From JAFDZV01 sp966128725 (GTDB lineage Bacteria > Bacteroidota > Ignavibacteria > OLB7): a stretch of DNA of 46,799 nucleotides. Numbering within the stretch: the first letter of the stretch is position 1; every line of letters starts with the position of its first letter. Under the pieces are notes generated by a model. The model was not told the DNA's origin. It did no database searches and worked only from the letters and a program-made list of their open reading frames with translations. Positions 25,978-34,250 of this stretch are shown in pieces. The translations under genes and the position numbers were made by a program. The stretch is from positions 1 through 46,799 of the forward strand of contig CBHYLN010000023.1 of assembly GCA_966128725.1 (NCBI GenBank), given 5' to 3'.

Positions 25978-26054
25978 GCGGTGCCCGAACCATGCTCCGA
26001 GCCTGCTCGAAGCCTAGGTGGGACGTTCTTCTCGTAGTCGATTACGTATCTTGA

Positions 26055-26113
26055 AAACGTGCTGGTAACGCATGGTGCTCGCGTGGGCACCGCGTTACCG
26101 GCACGTTTCTCTA
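26055..26113 (+). terminator. Long hairpin terminator after the DUF2723 gene
   Basis: 17-nt arms (26055-26071 with 26092-26108, one mismatch) enclose an inner 5-bp GGTGC/GCACC stem, giving a nearly continuous stem of about 22 bp, followed by TTTCTCT. It sits between the DUF2723 and GT2 genes. Confidence 0.7.
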
Positions 26114-26126
26114 TAACAGAGCGTTG

Positions 26127-26876
26127 ATGGATCTCTCCCTGATCATACCGGCATACAACGAGGGCGCGCGCATCGAGCGGTCGCTCGAACAAGCCAGGGC
26201 ATATCTCGCGTTGCAGAGCTATACGTGGGAACTGCTGGTGGTGAACGATGGTTCGCGCGACGATACCTCGGAAATTGTGCGCCGGCACGAAGGCCAGGGA
26301 ATACGGCTTGTGGAGCAGCCGCGCAACATGGGCAAAGGCGCCGCGGTGCGGCGTGGAATGCTTGAGGCAAAAGGTCGGTTCCGCATCTTTTCCGACGCCG
26401 ACTTCTCCACACCGATCACCGAAACCGCGCGGGTGCTGGCCGGGTTGGCCAACTTCGATGTGGTTATCGGCAGCCGTGCGGTTGATTCCAGCTATATCAA
26501 GAAGCACCAACCGTGGTATCGCGAAACCATGGGGCGCATCTTCAATCTCTTCGTGCGGCTTGTTGCTGTTCGTGGTATCCATGATACCCAGTGCGGATTC
26601 AAGGGGTTCCGTGCCGCAGCGGCCGAGGCAATCTTTTCGCGAACCAAGATCGACGGTTTCAGCTTCGATGTGGAAGCCCTGTACATCGCCCGCACACTGG
26701 GATTCAGCATCAGCGAGATCCCGGTTGAATGGTACAACGACGAGCGGTCCACGCTGAACCCTGTTTCGGATTCCGTGAAGATGTTCCGCGAACTGCTGCG
26801 CGTGCGCGCGCTGCATCGTGGCCTGCGTGCGGCCGATGTGCCGCTACGCGCCGACGAAAAGTTGCCGACGGCCTGA
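26127..26876 (+). CDS. Family 2 glycosyltransferase, dolichyl-phosphate β-glucosyltransferase type
   Basis: The 249-residue product is a compact GT2 enzyme: MDLSLIIPAYNEGARIERSL, VVNDGSRDDTSEIV, MGKGAAVRRGML, the DXD-type FSDADFSTPI and DTQCGFKGFRAAAAEAIF. The last motif is characteristic of dolichyl/undecaprenyl-phosphate sugar transferases. These use a nucleotide sugar to charge a polyprenyl phosphate. No C-terminal membrane segments are present. With the upstream DUF2723 protein it could form a charge-and-transfer pair. ATG 26127 is used; a TTG directly before it is in frame. Confidence 0.9.
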   Translation: MDLSLIIPAYNEGARIERSLEQARAYLALQSYTWELLVVNDGSRDDTSEIVRRHEGQGIRLVEQPRNMGKGAAVRRGMLEAKGRFRIFSDADFSTPITETARVLAGLANFDVVIGSRAVDSSYIKKHQPWYRETMGRIFNLFVRLVAVRGIHDTQCGFKGFRAAAAEAIFSRTKIDGFSFDVEALYIARTLGFSISEIPVEWYNDERSTLNPVSDSVKMFRELLRVRALHRGLRAADVPLRADEKLPTA

Positions 26877-26964
26877 TTGGTACGCTGGCCGAATGTTGGC
26901 ATCGTTTCCACTCCGATGTATGCTTCCCCCCTCGTTGCAATTCGGACGATCTTGACGCGCTTGC

Positions 26965-27399
26965 ATGGATACTGTGAACGAGTGGTCGGCTGGTGGGATT
27001 GTTGCTCGGAGAGCCGACTCCGGAGCCATCATGGTGTTGCTGATCCAGCACAGCCAGCATGGCGGCTGGAGCTTCCCGAAAGGATGGGTGGAGCCGGGTG
27101 AAACCCCACAGCAGGCGGCGGTCCGAGAGGTTGAGGAGGAATCCGGTGTGCGCGCCGAAATACTTGCCGACCTGCCATCCACACGCTACTTCTTTGTCAA
27201 CCGCGAGCGCCAACGCGTGGCGAAAACCGTAACGTGGTATCTGATGCGCTACTGCGGTGAAGGCAATCAAACACATGCGTTCGAGGTGAGCGCCGTTGAG
27301 TGGCTGCCGATCGAGGTGGTGCATTCGCGGCTGAGTTACCGTAACGACAAGGATCTCTTTTCGGTCGCACTGTCCGCCATCGTTGCGCTCGATCTGTAG
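26965..27399 (+). CDS. NUDIX hydrolase
   Basis: The 144-residue product has a complete Nudix box: GWVEPGETPQQAAVREVEEESGV (residues ~39-61), preceded by GGWSFPK and followed by YFFVNRERQRVAKTVTWYLM. The N-terminus (EWSAGGIVARR) is like the Ap4A hydrolase/MutT-like subgroup. It hydrolyses a nucleoside-diphosphate-linked compound; the substrate cannot be told from sequence. It starts 88 bp after the GT2 gene on the same strand. Confidence 0.92.
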   Translation: MDTVNEWSAGGIVARRADSGAIMVLLIQHSQHGGWSFPKGWVEPGETPQQAAVREVEEESGVRAEILADLPSTRYFFVNRERQRVAKTVTWYLMRYCGEGNQTHAFEVSAVEWLPIEVVHSRLSYRNDKDLFSVALSAIVALDL

Positions 27400-27616
27400 C
27401 AGGCTCAATTGGTATCGGTGAGGCCGATACGAGTTTTTACAGAACACCGCAAGTCAAAAAAATAACCCTGGAACATATTTTTGCTGGAAAATCGGCGATA
27501 TCGCGCTATGTTCCACCGGACAGCCGCCCATTGACGCAACTCACCCCCATGTTGTACGTCGTAGGCACGGCGCTCGATGAAGCGCATAACATCAATAAAC
27601 ATCGTAAGGTGCTTGT

Positions 27617-28711
27617 ATGAAGGGGACGAACTTCTTCACATTAACCCTGGTCTTCGGCGCATTGCTCGTGCTTGGCGCCTCGAACGCCGCAGCGCAGTCG
27701 GGCGTTGCCCCGTCGGGTCAGTCGGGTGTCGGTATTGTTGCCGGCACGGGTGGGAATGTTCCAGTTGGGGCCACCTATCAGTACGCTTTCAGCCCATCGT
27801 TCGTGTTGGGTGCTGGCCTTGGGCTTGATATGGCCAGCGTTAACAGTGTATCGACAACCAATTACTCGTTCGAGGTATTCGGGCGTTGGCTGTTCGAAGG
27901 CAAGGTCAATCCGTTCGCTCAGGTCGCGTTGCGCCTGAACGGCTTTGACAATGGCGTTACGACGAGCACGCAGAAGATTCTGTATGCTGGCTTTGGTTTG
28001 CAGTACTTCATGAACCAGAATGTTGGCGTCTACAGCATGCTGGAGATCGTCACGCTCAACCTGGAATCGGGTGGTGGTTCGCAGATCGGCCTCCGTGCTC
28101 CTCGCGTGGGTCTGGAGTGGTACTTCAACAAGTATGCCCTGCACAGGGTAGGCAATCAGATGTGCCAACACAGCGCTTGTGTTGGACGCGGCCGGGGGCA
28201 ATCCCCGGGCCGCGTTTGTTGGAACCCGCCGCATACGTTTGCTGCCCATCAACGGCGGCCCGCAGCGGATCAGTCTGCGCTAATCCCGTATCATCGCGTC
28301 ATGCGAATTCTCTCCATCGACTTCGGTACAGTGCGCATCGGCACGGCCCTCTCCGACGAACTTGGCCTGTTTGCCTCGCCCCTGGTGGTGATTCCCAACA
28401 CACCGTCGGCGGTTGACGACGTGGCGCGCCTGGTTGCCGAACACCGCGCCGAGCGTGTTGTGCTGGGCATGCCGTACGCTCTGGACGGAACGCAAACCGA
28501 AATGACACGTCTGGTAAAGGCGTTCGCGCAACGCCTGGCGCCGATGCTGCCGTGCCCGATTATCGAGTGGGATGAAGCGTTCAGCTCGCGCGCGGCGGCC
28601 GAAGGGATGCGTGGCGCGGGAATGCGAAAGAAGAAGCGTGCCGCCAAGGGCACGGCCGACACATGGGCGGCGGCGATCATCCTTCAAGGTTATCTGGAAT
28701 CGCTCCGGTGA
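27617..28711 (+). CDS. Outer-membrane β-barrel-like protein whose reading frame runs on into RuvX
   Basis: AAGGTG lies 7 nt before ATG 27617. Residues 1-27 are a signal peptide (TLTLVFGALLVLGASNAAAQ), and ~28-173 alternate in the way of an OmpA/OmpX-like barrel, ending VGLEWYF, which looks like a final β-strand with C-terminal aromatic. No stop follows: the frame continues through ~55 low-quality residues (NKYALHRVGNQMCQHSACVGRGRG..) and enters the ruvX coding sequence in frame at 28301. Two hairpins of terminator form lie inside this linker (28165-28217). A TAG at 28149 is in the +1 frame just after the expected barrel end. The likely explanation is a lost stop through a single-base indel (real or sequencing), and the two parts are probably separate genes. 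Fusion of an exported barrel with a cytoplasmic resolvase makes no functional sense. Confidence 0.65.
   Translation: MKGTNFFTLTLVFGALLVLGASNAAAQSGVAPSGQSGVGIVAGTGGNVPVGATYQYAFSPSFVLGAGLGLDMASVNSVSTTNYSFEVFGRWLFEGKVNPFAQVALRLNGFDNGVTTSTQKILYAGFGLQYFMNQNVGVYSMLEIVTLNLESGGGSQIGLRAPRVGLEWYFNKYALHRVGNQMCQHSACVGRGRGQSPGRVCWNPPHTFAAHQRRPAADQSALIPYHRVMRILSIDFGTVRIGTALSDELGLFASPLVVIPNTPSAVDDVARLVAEHRAERVVLGMPYALDGTQTEMTRLVKAFAQRLAPMLPCPIIEWDEAFSSRAAAEGMRGAGMRKKKRAAKGTADTWAAAIILQGYLESLR
28165..28220 (+). terminator. Double hairpin between the OMP-like and ruvX parts
   Basis: The first hairpin is a perfect 8-bp stem CCAACACA-gcgct-TGTGTTGG (28165-28185). The second, directly after, has ACGCGGCC (28186-28193) pairing with GGCCGCGT (28208-28215) around a GGGG/CCCC inner stem, and ends in TTTGTTGG. 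The second matches the terminator form seen after the SRPBCC gene. Confidence 0.7.
28301..28711 (+). CDS. ruvX: Putative pre-16S rRNA nuclease / Holliday-junction resolvase-like YqgF
   Basis: RuvX/YqgF is an RNase H-fold nuclease that finishes the 16S rRNA 5' end. From ATG 28301 the product has 136 residues, the normal family length: MRILSIDFGTVRIGTALSDELGLFASPLVVI (catalytic Asp in SIDFG), RAERVVLGMPYALDGTQTEMT, IIEWDEAFSSRAA (second acidic position) and KGTADTWAAAIILQGYLESL (third Asp). The start codon is internal to the longer OMP-like frame, but homology, length and the preceding terminator-like hairpins show it to be an independent gene. Confidence 0.85.
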   Translation: MRILSIDFGTVRIGTALSDELGLFASPLVVIPNTPSAVDDVARLVAEHRAERVVLGMPYALDGTQTEMTRLVKAFAQRLAPMLPCPIIEWDEAFSSRAAAEGMRGAGMRKKKRAAKGTADTWAAAIILQGYLESLR

Positions 28712-28773
28712 TGGTGGCGCTGGCCGATGCCATGGCCTGTGATGGCGCCTCGATTCCGGTTGTCGCATGTGCG

Positions 28774-28804
28774 TTGCGTTCCGATTGCCCGTACAGTAGA
28801 TTTG
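28774..28804 (+). promoter_or_regulatory. Possible promoter of the flippase gene
   Basis: TTG (28774-28776), a 20-bp spacer and TAGATTTG (28797-28804) match TTG-N20-TANNTTTG, the same form as the YceI promoter. It would start transcription only a few bases before the TTG start at 28812, implying a leaderless mRNA, so it is a tentative call. Confidence 0.35.
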
Positions 28805-28811
28805 CCCGCCG

Positions 28812-30134
28812 TTGCAGTTATCCAAGCACATAGCGAAGGCCGTTTGGTCCACCGCCGCACGAGGCGTGACCGTGTTGATGGGGTTTGCATTTCTGCTGCC
28901 CCAGAAGATGATCGGCCCTTCGCAATGGGGCATATACAGCACCGCCCAGGCAATCCTTACCACGGTTTTCATGCTCTCGGACAGCCTTGCCCTGCAGGCG
29001 ATGGTGAACTTCGGCGTGATTCCCGAACGTCGTAACGAGTCGCTCACGATCGCGGCGATCGTTCACACGCTCTTCTGCGTTGTGCTCGCAGGCACCGTGT
29101 ATCTGGGCCGTACGGTGATTGCCGACACGTTCAGCGAGCCCCAGCTTGTAACCACGCTGTCGTACTTCCCACTGGTCACGCTCGGCTATCTTGTGCGCAC
29201 CTATTTCCTGAAGGTCGCGCAGCTTACCATCGATACGCGCGCAACGTTCTTCATCGAAACCGCGCTCTCGGTAACCACCATCGGGCTTATCGTTGTGGGC
29301 TGGAACGGCGGCTGGCTTGCAACCGCCAGCGACATGATGATGATTGCCGCGGTGGCCAGCGGTGTTTCGTCGTTGGTAGGCCTGTGGTTCTTCCGCCGTT
29401 CGGTGCGTTTCACGCGGGCCATATCTCGCGACAACGTACGTCAGATGCTGCGGCTTGGGCTTGCGCAATTCGGCTCGGCCGCAACGATGGCCTTGCAGAC
29501 CCAGGGCGACACGCTGATCCTGAAGTGGTTCGCAAGCTCGGCGGTGGTTGGCAATTACGATGCCGCCAAGAAGTTCTTCCGTGGGTTCGAGGCCATGCGC
29601 GATGCCGCCTCGCTGCTGGTGTATCCGGCCGTTGCCAAACTCGCCGCCGAAAAGCGGCAGGCCGAACTGGTGCTGCTGCTGGAGAAAATGATCGGTTTCA
29701 TGATGATTGCTGTTACGCCCGTGGTGGTGGCGATCTGGCTGGGGCCAACCGGCGACGTGTTCAACTGGATCTACAAGGGCAAGTACGACGAAGCCGCCGT
29801 CATCTTTCAGTACCTGAGCCTTGCCGCGCTTGTGCTGCCCTTCACGATGAACACCTATGTGTTGGGCGCGCTCAGCGAGGCCCGGCGTTACTTCCGGGTG
29901 ACGCTGACAGCGGCCGTTGTGTCGGTTGTGGCGATGTTCGTATTGGTGCCTCCGTTGGGGGGGCGCGGCGCCGCGCTGGGTGTGCTGGTAAGCTATGTGA
30001 TGCTTGGCGTGCTGGCCACGCGCAGCGTTCGCGATCGCATACCGTTTTCCATGGCCGGCGCTTTCGGGCGATGGCGCGACGCATTGCAGTTTGTCCGGCA
30101 GGCCTGGCGACGGGTGCGCGGCGGGCGTGGTTGA
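28812..30134 (+). CDS. Polysaccharide flippase-like membrane protein (Wzx/MATE-type)
   Basis: The 440-residue product has about twelve hydrophobic segments and the polysaccharide_synt/MATE-like layout. The amphipathic N-terminus LSKHIAKAVWSTAARGVTVLMGFAFLLPQKMIGPSQWGIYSTAQAI is typical of O-antigen or lipid-linked sugar flippases. The middle AKKFFRGFEAMRDAASLLVYPAVAKLAAEKR is the familiar cytoplasmic loop, and the protein ends in a basic tail (RQAWRRVRGGRG). It likely moves lipid-linked glycans or a similar substrate across the inner membrane. The start is TTG, with no SD, supported by the conserved N-terminus; GTG 28866 and ATG 28878 would cut the first helix. Confidence 0.85.
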   Translation: MQLSKHIAKAVWSTAARGVTVLMGFAFLLPQKMIGPSQWGIYSTAQAILTTVFMLSDSLALQAMVNFGVIPERRNESLTIAAIVHTLFCVVLAGTVYLGRTVIADTFSEPQLVTTLSYFPLVTLGYLVRTYFLKVAQLTIDTRATFFIETALSVTTIGLIVVGWNGGWLATASDMMMIAAVASGVSSLVGLWFFRRSVRFTRAISRDNVRQMLRLGLAQFGSAATMALQTQGDTLILKWFASSAVVGNYDAAKKFFRGFEAMRDAASLLVYPAVAKLAAEKRQAELVLLLEKMIGFMMIAVTPVVVAIWLGPTGDVFNWIYKGKYDEAAVIFQYLSLAALVLPFTMNTYVLGALSEARRYFRVTLTAAVVSVVAMFVLVPPLGGRGAALGVLVSYVMLGVLATRSVRDRIPFSMAGAFGRWRDALQFVRQAWRRVRGGRG

Positions 30135-30332
30135 CGTTCGTACGCCGCGAAGTGCGAAACCGGGCATGCCCATCGACAATGCCATCCGACACCTGCGTCA
30201 GCATCGGCGGCGCACCGTGCGCCAACTGGTGCGCGATTGCGTACATTAGCGATCTGCCCATATATCCGAACCGTAAATCCCATGGTGCCGCGGGTTCCGC
30301 CAGGCCGGCGCCATCGCACATATTCCGCATCG

Positions 30333-32474
30333 ATGCTACAGGCCATTCAATATCAGAAGACCGGCGAGCTGCATGTAAAAGAGCTGCCGGCCCCCGAGCT
30401 GAAACCGAAGATGATCGTGGTGCGCACCTTCGCCACCCTGATCTCCGCCGGTACCGAGCGTACGTCCGTTTCCACGGCGAAGGCCTCGATGCTGGAGAAG
30501 ATTCGCACGCGCCCTGATCTGGTGAAGCAGGTTGTGGAGATGGCGAAGAAAGAAGGGGTGATGAACACCATCGACAAGGTGCGCACCAAGCTCGACAGCT
30601 ACAAGGCGCTTGGGTATTCGGCCGCCGGCGTGGTGATCGAATCCTGGTGCGACGAGTTCGCGCCCGGCGATCGTGTTGCCTGCGCCGGCGGTGGGTATGC
30701 CTCGCATGCCGAGGTGATCGCCGTGCCCCGCAATCTCGCCGTGAAGATCCCCGAAGGGGTGAGCTACGACGAAGCAGCCTTTACAACGCTGGGAGCCATC
30801 GCGCTGCAAGGTGTGCGCCAGGCAAAGGTGAATCTGGGTGAGTCGGTTGCCGTGGTTGGCCTGGGCCTGCTGGGCCTGCTGACCGTGCAGCTCCTGAAAG
30901 CCGCGGGCTGCCGGGTGATTGGTCTGGATATCAACGAGAACCAGTTCGCGCTGGCGCGGGAGTTCGGCGCCGACGCCGTTGTTACCAGTGGCTCGGCCGC
31001 GCTTGGCGCAATCGAGGGGTTCACCCGTGGCATCGGCTGCGACGCGGTGGTGATAACCGCCGGTACCAGCTCGAACGATCCGATGGAATTGGCGATCAAG
31101 GCGGCACGCAAACGCGCGCGCGTAGTGGTGGTGGGCGCCGTGGGGATGGATATCCCGCGCTCGCCGTTCTACGAGAAGGAGCTTGATATCACCATCTCGT
31201 GCAGCTACGGTCCTGGGCGCTACGATCCTCAGTACGAGGAGGAAGGCATTGACTATCCGGTTGGCTACGTCCGGTGGACCGAAGGGCGCAACATGGAGGC
31301 GGTGCTGGATCTGGTTGCCGCGGGCCGTTTGAATGTGGAGCGTATCATCACGCATCGCATACCCATCGCCGAGGCCGAACGCGCGTATGACCTGATCACC
31401 GGCAAGATTCAGGAGCCGTATATCGGCATTGTGCTGACCTATCCCGATCGCGGCCCGGCCGCCCTTGTGCGTACCGTGACGGTGAACACCGCGCAACCGA
31501 AGCAGGGCGCTCTGGGAATCGGATTCATCGGCGCCGGCAGCTTCGCCCAGAGTTATCTGCTGCCCACGGTGCGTACGTCGGGCGCCCGGATGGTGGCGGT
31601 GGCAACATCAACGTCGGTGAACGCGCGATCGGTGGCCGAGAAGTTCGGGTTCGAGGATGCCGCCACCGACTCCGGATCGCTTGTCGGCCGCGCCGAGATC
31701 GACGCCGTGTTCATCGCAACGCGCCACGATTCGCACGGGCGCTACGTGCTGGATGCGTTGGAGGCCGGCAAGCAGGTGTTCGTGGAGAAGCCGTTGGCGA
31801 TCACCCGTACGGAGCTGGAGGCCATCGGTGAAGTGGTTGAGCGAAAGGGCGGCAACGTGATGGTTGGCTTCAACCGCCGATTCTCCGATTCGCTTGCGGC
31901 CATGAAGAAGCATTTCCGCGCGGTGAACGAGCCGCTGGTGATGACCTATCGTGTGAACGCCGGCTTCATCAAGCTGGATAGCTGGGTGCAGGCGGAGTCG
32001 CAGGGTGGCCGCATTATCGGCGAGGGCTGCCATTTCATTGACTGTATGCAGTTCATGTGCGGCGCCCGACCGCGGTCGGTGTATGCCGCCGCCATCGGCT
32101 CGCAGAACTCGCAGACTCGCAATGCCGATTCCGTCTCGATCACGATTCGCTTCAGCGATGGATCGGTGGGCACGCTGCTGTACCTTGCCAACGGTGATGC
32201 ATCGATCCCGAAGGAATACTTCGAGGTGTTCGGCGGTGGGCAAACGGCGATCATGGATAATTTCCGTGAGGTTACGCTGGCTGCGGGGCGGAAGCTGAAG
32301 ACCGTGAAGTTCGGCGGCGACAAGGGGCACAGCGCCGAGGTAAAGGCAACGCTGGATGCAATGAAGGCCGGCAAACCGATGCCGATCTCCTTCCAGAGTC
32401 TGTACGATACCACGTTGGCCACGATCGCGGCGACCGAGTCATTACAGACCGGTGAGGTTGTGCTGCTGGGATAA
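30333..32474 (+). CDS. Bi-domain oxidoreductase: zinc-type alcohol dehydrogenase fused to Gfo/Idh/MocA dehydrogenase
   Basis: The 713-residue product joins two dehydrogenases. Residues 1-~365 are MDR-type: GYSAAGVVIESW, PGDRVACAGGGYASHAEVIAVP, the Rossmann loop VAVVGLGLLGLLTVQLLKAAG and ERIITHRIPIAEAERAYDLI. Residues ~385-713 are Gfo/Idh/MocA: LGIGFIGAGSFAQSYLLP, AVFIATRHDSHGRYVLDALEAGKQVFVEKPLAITRTELEAIG, MVGFNRRFS and GCHFIDCMQFMCGARP. This bi-domain family is frequent in surface-polysaccharide clusters and presumably works on nucleotide-linked or free sugars. It follows a flippase gene, consistent with glycan biosynthesis. ATG 30333 fits the conserved start; the in-frame leader from 30237 is not conserved. 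Confidence 0.92.
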   Translation: MLQAIQYQKTGELHVKELPAPELKPKMIVVRTFATLISAGTERTSVSTAKASMLEKIRTRPDLVKQVVEMAKKEGVMNTIDKVRTKLDSYKALGYSAAGVVIESWCDEFAPGDRVACAGGGYASHAEVIAVPRNLAVKIPEGVSYDEAAFTTLGAIALQGVRQAKVNLGESVAVVGLGLLGLLTVQLLKAAGCRVIGLDINENQFALAREFGADAVVTSGSAALGAIEGFTRGIGCDAVVITAGTSSNDPMELAIKAARKRARVVVVGAVGMDIPRSPFYEKELDITISCSYGPGRYDPQYEEEGIDYPVGYVRWTEGRNMEAVLDLVAAGRLNVERIITHRIPIAEAERAYDLITGKIQEPYIGIVLTYPDRGPAALVRTVTVNTAQPKQGALGIGFIGAGSFAQSYLLPTVRTSGARMVAVATSTSVNARSVAEKFGFEDAATDSGSLVGRAEIDAVFIATRHDSHGRYVLDALEAGKQVFVEKPLAITRTELEAIGEVVERKGGNVMVGFNRRFSDSLAAMKKHFRAVNEPLVMTYRVNAGFIKLDSWVQAESQGGRIIGEGCHFIDCMQFMCGARPRSVYAAAIGSQNSQTRNADSVSITIRFSDGSVGTLLYLANGDASIPKEYFEVFGGGQTAIMDNFREVTLAAGRKLKTVKFGGDKGHSAEVKATLDAMKAGKPMPISFQSLYDTTLATIAATESLQTGEVVLLG

Positions 32475-32502
32475 CTGCCTCATCCACTCAAGGATCCATT
32501 CC

Positions 32503-32545
32503 AACGGTTCGGTACGGCAATGCCCGTACGGAACCGTTCTGTTTA
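32503..32545 (+). terminator. Intrinsic terminator after the bi-domain oxidoreductase
   Basis: 15-nt arms (32503-32517 with 32524-32538, one mismatch, 6-nt loop) are followed by CTGTTTAT. It closes the unit before the PhoX-like gene. Confidence 0.75.
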
Positions 32546-32712
32546 TCGCCCGGTATGATGCATGCGGGCGGGGCATGGGATAACACATTCATAACGCGGC
32601 ACTAACATTGGCATAACGCCGGCGGGATAGTTTGATGACGCTGAAAACCCCTTCGCAACGCATGAGCGCCCAGCGCGCCACGTTGCCCAACTTCATCTTC
32701 TTGAACGATCCC

Positions 32713-34152
32713 ATGGTCATCACGTACGCGCTGCGCTCGCTTGCGTTCGCCGGCCTGCTCGGTCTCACGTTGGTTGCGTGCGACGACAAGTCAACCGATC
32801 CGGCTTCCAATCCCGTGCAATTGAAGAACCAGTCGGTAACGCCGCCACTGATCAAGAGCAAGGATGTCGCCGGGCTCGAGTTCTTCTCGCTGATCGGAAG
32901 CGACGACACCCTGGCACAATCACCATCCTACATCTTCGGTGGCTCGGCCGACGGCTGCGGCATTCTGAAGAATACCGACGGCACGTTCACGCTGATCGTC
33001 AACCAGGAGGATAACTACTCCGTGTCGCGCATCACGTTGGACAAGACGTTCAAGCCGGTCAAGGGCGAGTACCTCCTCAACTCCGACAACGGCCGCTGGC
33101 GCCTGTGCTCGGCAACAATGGCAACACCGGAGGAGCACGGATTCGGGCCTACGTATCTCACATGCGGCGAAAGCGGTGCGGAGTCGATGATCCACGCCAT
33201 CAACCCGCTGGGGCCGGTTGGGCAGTCGAACCCGCTTCCTGCGTTTGGCCACTGGAGCGCCGAAAACGCGCTGCCGCTGCCGAAGGATGTGTACACCGGA
33301 AAAACAGTGATCGTGATTACCGACGACGACTCCGGCCCGCAGGGCGGCCAGGTGGCGCTGTATGTTTCCAATACCGTTGGCGACCTGAACGGCGGCAGCC
33401 TGTATGCGCTGGCCCGCGTGGACAACAACATGCGCGAAACGGACATGGCCCTTGGCCAGAGCTACGATGTCGAGTTCCGCAAGATCGACAATCAGCAATC
33501 GCTTGATGGCGCGCAGACCAATGCGAAGACCGTTGAGTTGAAGGCCATTCAGTTTGGTCGCGTGGAGGACGTTGATTACCGCAAGGGCGCCGGCAACGGT
33601 CGCGAGGTGTATTTCACGGTTACCGGACAGGACTACGCCGGCGCCAATGCCGACAAGGGCCGCACCAAATACGGACGTGTGTATCGCCTTACGCTGAACG
33701 CCGCCGACCCAACCAAGGGCAAGCTGGAGGTGGTGCTCAACGGCGATGACCGCGCCGGCATCGCCGGAATGTTCCAGAACCCCGACAACATCTGCGTGAC
33801 GCAGAACTATGTGTATGTTCAGGAGGACCCGAACGGCTACGGCGACGAAACGCACGACTCGTACATCTACCAGTACGACATCGCCGCCAAGACGCTGAAG
33901 ATTGCCACCGAGCTGAACCATCACCGCGGCGAGACGAAGTACAACGGCGCCAGCGATTCCAAGAAGGGATCGTGGGAGTACGGTGGCTTGATCGACATTT
34001 CGTCGCTTGTGGGCATCGACAACACCTTCCTGCTTGCGATCCAGCCGCATACGTGGACCGGTGATCGCTACAAGAATCCGGACGGTGGCACGGTGCGGGC
34101 TTCGGAGAATCAGGCCAGCCAGATGGTGATCGTGAAGGGATTGCCGCGCTGA
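32713..34152 (+). CDS. PhoX/DUF839-like lipoprotein
   Basis: From ATG 32713 the product has 479 residues with a lipoprotein signal: RSLAFAGLLGLTLVAC with lipobox LVAC and Cys23. The body resembles the DUF839/PhoX β-propeller family: YIFGGSADGCGILKNTDGTFTLIVNQEDNYSVSRI, GGQVALYVSN, GSLYALARVDN and FQNPDNICVTQNYVYVQEDPNGYGDE (Asp358-Asn359 and VQED 369-372), the last close to the DN..G.LWVQED stretch of PhoX-type enzymes. PhoX members are Ca/Fe-dependent phosphatases, but catalytic identity here is uncertain. It is probably outer-membrane attached. Earlier in-frame starts (32632/32635, 32662) would put a long leader before the signal peptide. Confidence 0.72.
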   Translation: MVITYALRSLAFAGLLGLTLVACDDKSTDPASNPVQLKNQSVTPPLIKSKDVAGLEFFSLIGSDDTLAQSPSYIFGGSADGCGILKNTDGTFTLIVNQEDNYSVSRITLDKTFKPVKGEYLLNSDNGRWRLCSATMATPEEHGFGPTYLTCGESGAESMIHAINPLGPVGQSNPLPAFGHWSAENALPLPKDVYTGKTVIVITDDDSGPQGGQVALYVSNTVGDLNGGSLYALARVDNNMRETDMALGQSYDVEFRKIDNQQSLDGAQTNAKTVELKAIQFGRVEDVDYRKGAGNGREVYFTVTGQDYAGANADKGRTKYGRVYRLTLNAADPTKGKLEVVLNGDDRAGIAGMFQNPDNICVTQNYVYVQEDPNGYGDETHDSYIYQYDIAAKTLKIATELNHHRGETKYNGASDSKKGSWEYGGLIDISSLVGIDNTFLLAIQPHTWTGDRYKNPDGGTVRASENQASQMVIVKGLPR

Positions 34153-34186
34153 TCGCGTTGGCGCATGCTGAATACATTCGCGCAAT

Positions 34187-34232
34187 GAGCCGTTCGGGGG
34201 GGCGATGCCATCCCGAACGGCTCGTGTGTTCA
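34187..34232 (+). terminator. Intrinsic terminator after the PhoX-like gene
   Basis: A perfect 12-bp stem (34187-34198 with 34212-34223) is followed by GTGTGTTC. It overlaps the upstream in-frame extension of the next gene and so supports the later start at 34251. Confidence 0.75.
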
Positions 34233-34250
34233 TACTACCGCATCTTTGTG

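Noticed and set aside
27476..27483. TATTTTTG as a promoter for the OMP-like gene
   Set aside because: The box fits TANNTTTG but no TTTG or TTG lies 19-20 bp upstream.
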